Shown here: piece after piece, positions 6,532 to 9,979 of the stretch | Layout of the letters: the number at the start of each line of letters is the position of its first letter | How positions within the stretch are numbered: position 1 is the first letter of the stretch | Source of the DNA: Acetobacteraceae bacterium | Lineage (GTDB): Bacteria; Pseudomonadota; Alphaproteobacteria; Acetobacterales; Acetobacteraceae | Assembly: GCA_947446625.1 (NCBI GenBank) | Contig: CANFIE010000112.1 | Location: 1-9,979 of the forward strand | Reading direction: 5' to 3' | Length of the DNA stretch: 9,979 bases | Notes under the pieces: model-generated | The model's input: only the letters and a program-made list of their open reading frames with translations | What the model was told of the DNA's origin: nothing | The model's database searches: none | Translations under genes and position numbers: made by a program

Positions 6532-7046
6532 ACATCTTCCCGTTCGAGGGCAAGTGGCCCCGCATCCACGAATCCGCCTGGATCGCACCCACGGCGGCGG
6601 TGATCGGGGATGTTGAGATCGGCCCCAACAGCACCGTCTGGTACCATTGCGTGCTGCGTGGCGACACCAACTTCATCCGCATCGGTGAAGGCACCAACAT
6701 CCAGGATGGCAGCATCCTGCATGTGAACCGCGGCAAGGAGCCGTGCATCCTGGCCAACCATGTCACCATCGGCCATGCCTGCATCATCCATGCCTGCACC
6801 CTGCAGGACCGTGCCTTTGTGGGCATGGGCGCCACGGTGCTGGATGGCGCGGTGATGGAGGAGGGCAGCATGCTGGCCGCTGGCTCCATTCTGCCGCCTA
6901 ACAAGCTGATGCAGCGCTACGAGCAGTGGATGGGCAACCCCGCCAAGCTGCGCAAGGTGCTGACCGAGGCTGAGCGCGCCGGGTTTGACCGCACTGCCGC
7001 GCATTACGCCGAACTGGGCCACCGCCACCGCGCCAGCCTGGCCTGA
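6528..7046 (+). CDS. Gamma-class carbonic anhydrase-like left-handed beta-helix protein (YrdA/PaaY/CamH-type)
   Basis: This 172-residue hexapeptide-repeat protein belongs to the gamma carbonic anhydrase family, trimeric enzymes that interconvert CO2 and bicarbonate; some members have other or unknown roles. Hexapeptide-type turns run from about residue 17 (AWIAPTAAVIGDVEIGPNSTVW) to about 125. The three expected metal-binding histidines are present: His65 (GSILHV), His83 and His88 (IGHACIIHAC). The active-site Arg44 and Asp46 (LRGDTN) and Gln59 (NIQD) are also there. The acidic loop of the archaeal Cam enzyme is absent, so it is the CamH/YrdA type. A C-terminal helix follows from about residue 137. 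It overlaps argC by 4 bases (ATGA), so translation is likely coupled. Bicarbonate supply to carbamoyl phosphate for arginine synthesis is an attractive but unproven link. Confidence 0.92.
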   Translation: MNIFPFEGKWPRIHESAWIAPTAAVIGDVEIGPNSTVWYHCVLRGDTNFIRIGEGTNIQDGSILHVNRGKEPCILANHVTIGHACIIHACTLQDRAFVGMGATVLDGAVMEEGSMLAAGSILPPNKLMQRYEQWMGNPAKLRKVLTEAERAGFDRTAAHYAELGHRHRASLA

Positions 7047-7060
7047 GCGAGTCGGCGGCC

Positions 7061-7870
7061 TTGCGCGGGCATCTGGACCGGCTGGACGACGCGCTCCATG
7101 GCTGGGTGGTGGACCCGGCCCGGCCGGAGGCTTCTCTGGAACTGACCCTGCTGGTGGATGGCGTGCCGCGCGCCACCACTCGGGCCAGCCTGCCCCGGCC
7201 GGATGTGGCTGCGGCCGGGCTGGGCGGCCCGGCCTGCGGCTTTGTGCTGCCCTTGCCACCCGCCTGCCTGGATGGCGACGAGCATGTGCTGGCGCTGCGG
7301 CTGGCCGATGGGCGCTGCTTCCTGCCGCCGGGCATTCCGGCGCGCACTCTGCTGGGCACGCCGCAGGTTCAACTGCTGCCGGCGCAGCCGGAGATGCTGC
7401 CCGAGATGGTGGCGTTGCTGCGCCAGACCCATGTGGAAAGCGCGCTGGACCCCGGCCTGGTGCAGCCCGAGGAGGTCAGCCGCTGGCTACGCGAAGCCTG
7501 CGACCCCGCACGCCGATTGCTGACGCTTGCCCGGGCCAATGGCCGCCTGGTGGGCTATGCCGAGGTGGAGCGGCAGCTGGTGCGGGGGACCTTGGCCGGG
7601 CTGCTGCGGATGAGCGTGCTGTTGGCCTATCGGCGGCGCGGCATGGGCGAGGCCCTGCTGGCCCGGGTGGAACACCGCGCTGCCAGCCTGGGTGACCAGG
7701 CCATGTGGCTGACGGTGGCCGAGGCCAATGCGCCGGCGCGGGCGCTGTACCGGAAGCGTGGCTTCCAGCGTGCCCCAGAGGTTCCGCTGCCGGCCTGGCG
7801 CGACCCTGCCGGGCTGGTGAAGGTGAAGCAACTGGCGGCCGCAGCGCCGGCAACTCTGCCACCCCCTTAA
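7061..7870 (+). CDS. GNAT-family N-acetyltransferase with an extra N-terminal beta-rich domain, TTG start
   Basis: This 269-residue protein has two parts. The C-terminal part (about 105-250) is a GNAT acetyltransferase, which moves an acetyl group from acetyl-CoA to an amine. Motif A is RMSVLLAYRRRGMGEALL (183-200, pyrophosphate-binding R-R-G-M-G) and motif B is NAPARALYRKRGF (223-235). The N-terminal part (about 3-88) has GHLDRLDDALHGWVVDP, LLVDGVPRATTRA, RPDVAAAGLGG and CGFVLPLP. It resembles a small domain I know from glycosyltransferase and sulfotransferase-like proteins of Rhodospirillales, but I have no firm family name. The start is TTG at 7061, 14 bases after the preceding stop; no in-frame ATG precedes the N-terminal domain and the ribosome site is weak, so the exact start is uncertain. 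It is probably third in the argC operon. The acceptor is unknown; the C-terminal tail is Ala/Pro-rich. Confidence 0.85.
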   Translation: MRGHLDRLDDALHGWVVDPARPEASLELTLLVDGVPRATTRASLPRPDVAAAGLGGPACGFVLPLPPACLDGDEHVLALRLADGRCFLPPGIPARTLLGTPQVQLLPAQPEMLPEMVALLRQTHVESALDPGLVQPEEVSRWLREACDPARRLLTLARANGRLVGYAEVERQLVRGTLAGLLRMSVLLAYRRRGMGEALLARVEHRAASLGDQAMWLTVAEANAPARALYRKRGFQRAPEVPLPAWRDPAGLVKVKQLAAAAPATLPPP

Positions 7871-7884
7871 CCCGGCGGCGGATT

Positions 7885-7924
7885 TCGGTCTTAATGAAGG
7901 GCATAATGTCCTGAGAAAGACCGA
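7885..7924 (+). repeat. Inverted repeat spanning the acyl-CoA synthetase leader
   Basis: TCGGTCTT (7885-7892) and AAGACCGA (7917-7924) are perfect 8-base inverted arms separated by 24 bases, about 32 bases centre to centre (three helical turns). The right arm covers the first half of the ribosome site GAGG (7923-7926), and two further T-G pairings (7884 with 7925, 7883 with 7926) would cover the rest. It encloses the -10-like CATAAT. It could be a regulator operator or, on read-through RNA, a hairpin that hides the ribosome site. Confidence 0.6.
7902..7907 (+). promoter_or_regulatory. Candidate -10 element for the acyl-CoA synthetase gene
   Basis: CATAAT matches the sigma-70 -10 consensus at five of six bases and lies 25 bases before the ATG at 7933. 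No convincing -35 is seen 16-18 bases upstream (the sequence there is CGGATT or close to it). A promoter here would need an activator or have a weak -35. It is centred in GGGCATAATGTCC, itself an imperfect dyad. Confidence 0.35.
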
Positions 7925-7932
7925 GGCCGCCA

Positions 7933-9456
7933 ATGCCCGACTTCAAGACCGTCGCTCAGTTGCTGCAAGTGGGCGAGGCGGCGCTGCCCGCCATCCGCGC
8001 GCCCGAGCGTGCCTCGCTTTCCTATGCCGGCCTGCGGGAATTGGCCCACACCACCGTGGCCAAGCTGAACAGCATTGGCATTGGCCGCGGCGACAGGGTT
8101 GCCATTGTGCTGCCCAACGGGCCGGAAATGGCCGCCGCCTTCGTGGCCATTGCCGCCGGCGCCACCACCGCGCCACTGAACCCGGCCTATAAGGACGAAG
8201 AATTCGAGTTCTACCTGACCGACCTGAACGCCAAGGCGCTGGTGGTGCAGAAGGGCTGGGAAACCCCGGCCCGCGCCGTGGCCAAAAGGCTGGGCGTGCC
8301 GGTGCTGGAACTGGTGGCCGGCAGCCATGGCGGTGCCGGGCATTTCGCCCTGGAGGGCGGTGAGCCGGCCCTGCCCGCCAAGGCCGGCATGGCGCAGGAT
8401 GACGAGGTGGCGCTGGTGCTGCACACCTCCGGCACCACCGCCCGGCCCAAGATCGTGCCGCTGACCCATGCGAATGTGACCGCCAGCGCCGCCAACATCG
8501 CCGGCACCCTGGCGCTGACTCGGGTGGATGCCTGCCTCAACGTCATGCCGCTGTTCCATATCCACGGCCTCATCGCCGCCACGCTGGCTTCGCTGGCCGC
8601 GGGTGGCGCGGTGATCTGCACGCCGGGCTTCAACGCGCTGCGCTTCTTCGGCTGGTTGGATGCCGAGCGCCCCACCTGGTACACTGCCGTACCCACCATG
8701 CATCAGGCCATCCTGACGCGGGCCGAGCGCAATGTCGAGATCATCAAGCGGGCGCCACTGCGCTTCATCCGCTCCTCCTCGGCCAGCCTGCCGGCGCAGG
8801 CCATGCGGGACCTGGCCGCCGCCTTCAGCGCCCCGGTGCTGGAAAGCTACGGCATGACCGAGGCGAGCCACCAGATGTGCAGCAACCCGCTGCCGCCGCG
8901 CCCGCAAAAGCCAGGCCTGGTTGGCCTGCCCGCCGGGCCGGAGGTCGCCATCATGGATGACGACGGCAACATCCTGCCCAAGGGCGAGATTGGCGAGGTG
9001 GTGATCCGCGGCGCCAATGTGACGCATGGCTACGAGGCGAATCCGGACGCCAATGCCAAGGCCTTCACCAAGGGCTGGTTCCGCACCGACGACCAGGGGA
9101 TGTTCGACGAGGATGGCTACCTGCTGCTGACCGGCCGGCTGAAGGAGCTCATCAAGCGCGGTGGTGAACAGGTAAGCCCGCTGGAGGTGGATGGCATTCT
9201 CAGCGAACACCCGGCGGTGGCGCAGGCGCTGACCTTCAGCATTCCGCACCCCATGCTGGGCGAGGAAGTGGGCGCCGCCGTGGTGCTGAAGGACGGCATG
9301 GAATGCAGCGAGCGCGAGCTGCGCGAGCATGCCGGCAAGCACCTGGCGGACTACAAGGTGCCGAAGAAAATCGTGTTCCTGCCGGAAATCCCCAAGGGCG
9401 CCACGGGCAAGCTGATGCGGATTGGCCTGGCCGAGAAGCTCGGGGTCACGGCGTAA
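7933..9456 (+). CDS. AMP-forming acyl-CoA synthetase of the AAE3/Pcs60 type, probable oxalate-CoA ligase
   Basis: This 507-residue member of the ANL superfamily activates a carboxylic acid with ATP and then joins it to CoA. Core motifs are present: P-loop HTSGTTARPK (164-173), A5 SYGMTEASHQM (305-315), WFRTDDQG (382-389, the family's TGD region), the hinge GRLKELIKRGGEQVSPLEVD (401-420), and the C-terminal PKGATGKLMR with catalytic Lys493. MPLFHIHGLIAATLASL (205-221), the MTEASHQMCSNPLP stretch and the P-loop context resemble plant AAE3 and yeast Pcs60, which are oxalyl-CoA synthetases, more than fatty-acyl or acetyl-CoA synthetases. ATG at 7933 has GAGG six bases upstream. The downstream PanE-type reductase supports an oxalate role. 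Family secure; oxalate specificity is an inference. Confidence 0.93.
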   Translation: MPDFKTVAQLLQVGEAALPAIRAPERASLSYAGLRELAHTTVAKLNSIGIGRGDRVAIVLPNGPEMAAAFVAIAAGATTAPLNPAYKDEEFEFYLTDLNAKALVVQKGWETPARAVAKRLGVPVLELVAGSHGGAGHFALEGGEPALPAKAGMAQDDEVALVLHTSGTTARPKIVPLTHANVTASAANIAGTLALTRVDACLNVMPLFHIHGLIAATLASLAAGGAVICTPGFNALRFFGWLDAERPTWYTAVPTMHQAILTRAERNVEIIKRAPLRFIRSSSASLPAQAMRDLAAAFSAPVLESYGMTEASHQMCSNPLPPRPQKPGLVGLPAGPEVAIMDDDGNILPKGEIGEVVIRGANVTHGYEANPDANAKAFTKGWFRTDDQGMFDEDGYLLLTGRLKELIKRGGEQVSPLEVDGILSEHPAVAQALTFSIPHPMLGEEVGAAVVLKDGMECSERELREHAGKHLADYKVPKKIVFLPEIPKGATGKLMRIGLAEKLGVTA

Positions 9457-9460
9457 CCCC
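9442..9460 (+). repeat. Small inverted repeat across the stop/start junction
   Basis: GGGGT (9442-9446) and ACCCC (9456-9460) are inverted arms with a 9-base loop containing most of the synthetase stop codon; the ATG of the next gene follows immediately. The next gene lacks a clear ribosome site, so a ribosome terminating here could melt the hairpin and re-initiate. The arms are short and may be fortuitous. Confidence 0.35.
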
Positions 9461-9979
9461 ATGAAGATTTGCATCTTCGGCGCGGGCGCCATTGGCGGGT
9501 TGATGGCGGCCAGGCTGGCCGCGAAGGGCGAGGCCGAGGTCACGGTCATCGCCCGTGGCCCGCACTTGGCCGCCATGCAGCAGCACGGGCTGCGCCTCAT
9601 CTCGGATGGCGTGGAGACGGTGACGCATCCGCGCTGCGTGGCCAGCGCGGCGGAAGCCGGGCCGCAGGATTATGTGGTGGTAACGCTGAAGGCGCACAGC
9701 CTGCCCGGCGCGGCGCAACAGATGCAGCCGCTGCTGGGGCCGGAAACGGCGGTGGTTTCGGCGGTCAACGGCGTGCCCTGGTGGTACTTCCACAAGCTTG
9801 CCGGCCCGCATGAAGGCCGCCGGGTGGAGAGCGTGGACCCGGGTGGTGTGGTCAGCGCGCTGCTGCCGCCGGAACGCGCCATTGGTTGCATCGTCTATCC
9901 CGCCGCCGAGGTGCCCGAGCCGGGCGTGATCGACCATACCTATGGCGACCGCTTCACCCTGGGCGAGCCGGATGGCAGC
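9461..9979 (+). CDS. PanE/ApbA-family 2-dehydropantoate 2-reductase-like protein (possible oxalyl-CoA reductase), 3' end outside window
   Basis: The 173 visible residues form the NAD(P)-binding half of a ketopantoate reductase-family protein. The glycine loop is ICIFGAGAIGGLMAARLA (3-20, GxGxxG), DYVVVTLKAHSLPGA (70-84) holds Lys77 at the position of the conserved family lysine, and SAVNGVPWWYF (100-110) holds Asn103. SVDPGGVVSALL and IGCIVYPAAEV follow, typical of a PanE-like subgroup with the PWWYF stretch rather than housekeeping PanE. It begins 4 bases after the acyl-CoA synthetase, with no strong ribosome site, which suggests coupled translation. In Methylobacterium extorquens a PanE-family enzyme (PanE2) reduces oxalyl-CoA to glyoxylate, so the same role is plausible here. 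The alternative is a true 2-dehydropantoate reductase in pantothenate synthesis. The frame is open to the right edge. Confidence 0.9.
   Translation, partial: MKICIFGAGAIGGLMAARLAAKGEAEVTVIARGPHLAAMQQHGLRLISDGVETVTHPRCVASAAEAGPQDYVVVTLKAHSLPGAAQQMQPLLGPETAVVSAVNGVPWWYFHKLAGPHEGRRVESVDPGGVVSALLPPERAIGCIVYPAAEVPEPGVIDHTYGDRFTLGEPDGS

Noticed and set aside
5449..6588. 379-codon minus-strand open frame opposite argC
   Set aside because: Entirely antisense to argC with its active-site motifs intact; no recognisable domain or ribosome site.
6985..7695. 236-codon plus-strand frame overlapping the GNAT gene
   Set aside because: Gly/Ala/Arg/Pro-rich without motifs; the overlapping frame from 7061 carries both GNAT motifs.
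7891..9600. 569-codon minus-strand open frame opposite the acyl-CoA synthetase
   Set aside because: Low-complexity His/Gly/Gln/Ala composition and full overlap with a well-supported ANL enzyme; a compositional shadow.
1..9979. Mobile elements, CRISPR arrays, tRNA genes, toxin-antitoxin or phage-defence genes
   Set aside because: No repeat arrays, transposase or integrase motifs, or tRNA-like cloverleafs were seen; nearly all the sequence is accounted for by metabolic and ribosomal genes.

Overview
This is a GC-rich, gene-dense chromosomal segment from an alphaproteobacterium, most likely Rhodospirillales/Acetobacteraceae (Roseomonas-like). The evidence for that is the rplM-rpsI-argC order, ribosomal protein S9 with the roughly 40-residue N-terminal extension common in alphaproteobacteria, a Bug-type periplasmic receptor beside catabolic enzymes, and a GNAT protein carrying an N-terminal domain that I associate with Rhodospirillales glycosyltransferase-type proteins. 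The taxonomic call rests on protein character and gene order, not on any search. I see no tRNA, rRNA, CRISPR array, insertion sequence or phage gene.

Left third, minus strand (4309 down to 1): a tight four-gene set that looks like one catabolic operon. In transcription order it encodes a tripartite-tricarboxylate-type (Bug/TctC) periplasmic solute-binding protein, an IlvD/Edd-family sugar-acid dehydratase, an atypical NAD(P)-binding SDR-like protein that starts with TTG directly after the dehydratase stop codon, and an M20D amidohydrolase cut off by the left edge. The set suggests uptake and breakdown of a hydroxy-acid, possibly one that is amidated or N-acylated. The substrate cannot be read from the sequence.

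Centre, plus strand (4468 to 7870): the divergent region 4310-4467 carries a good sigma-70-like promoter for rplM-rpsI (ribosomal proteins L13 and S9), which end in a hairpin terminator at 5501-5539. Next come argC (type-2 N-acetyl-gamma-glutamyl-phosphate reductase), a gamma-class carbonic anhydrase-like protein overlapping argC by 4 bases, and a two-domain GNAT acetyltransferase starting with TTG 14 bases later.

Right end, plus strand (7871 to 9979): an inverted repeat and a -10-like element precede an AMP-forming acyl-CoA synthetase of the AAE3/Pcs60 (oxalyl-CoA synthetase) type. A PanE/ApbA-family reductase follows after 4 bases and runs off the window. Because a PanE-family enzyme (PanE2) serves as oxalyl-CoA reductase in Methylobacterium extorquens, this pair is a plausible two-step route from oxalate through oxalyl-CoA to glyoxylate. 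That is the most interesting functional hypothesis here. The rest of the window is fairly ordinary core and catabolic gene content.
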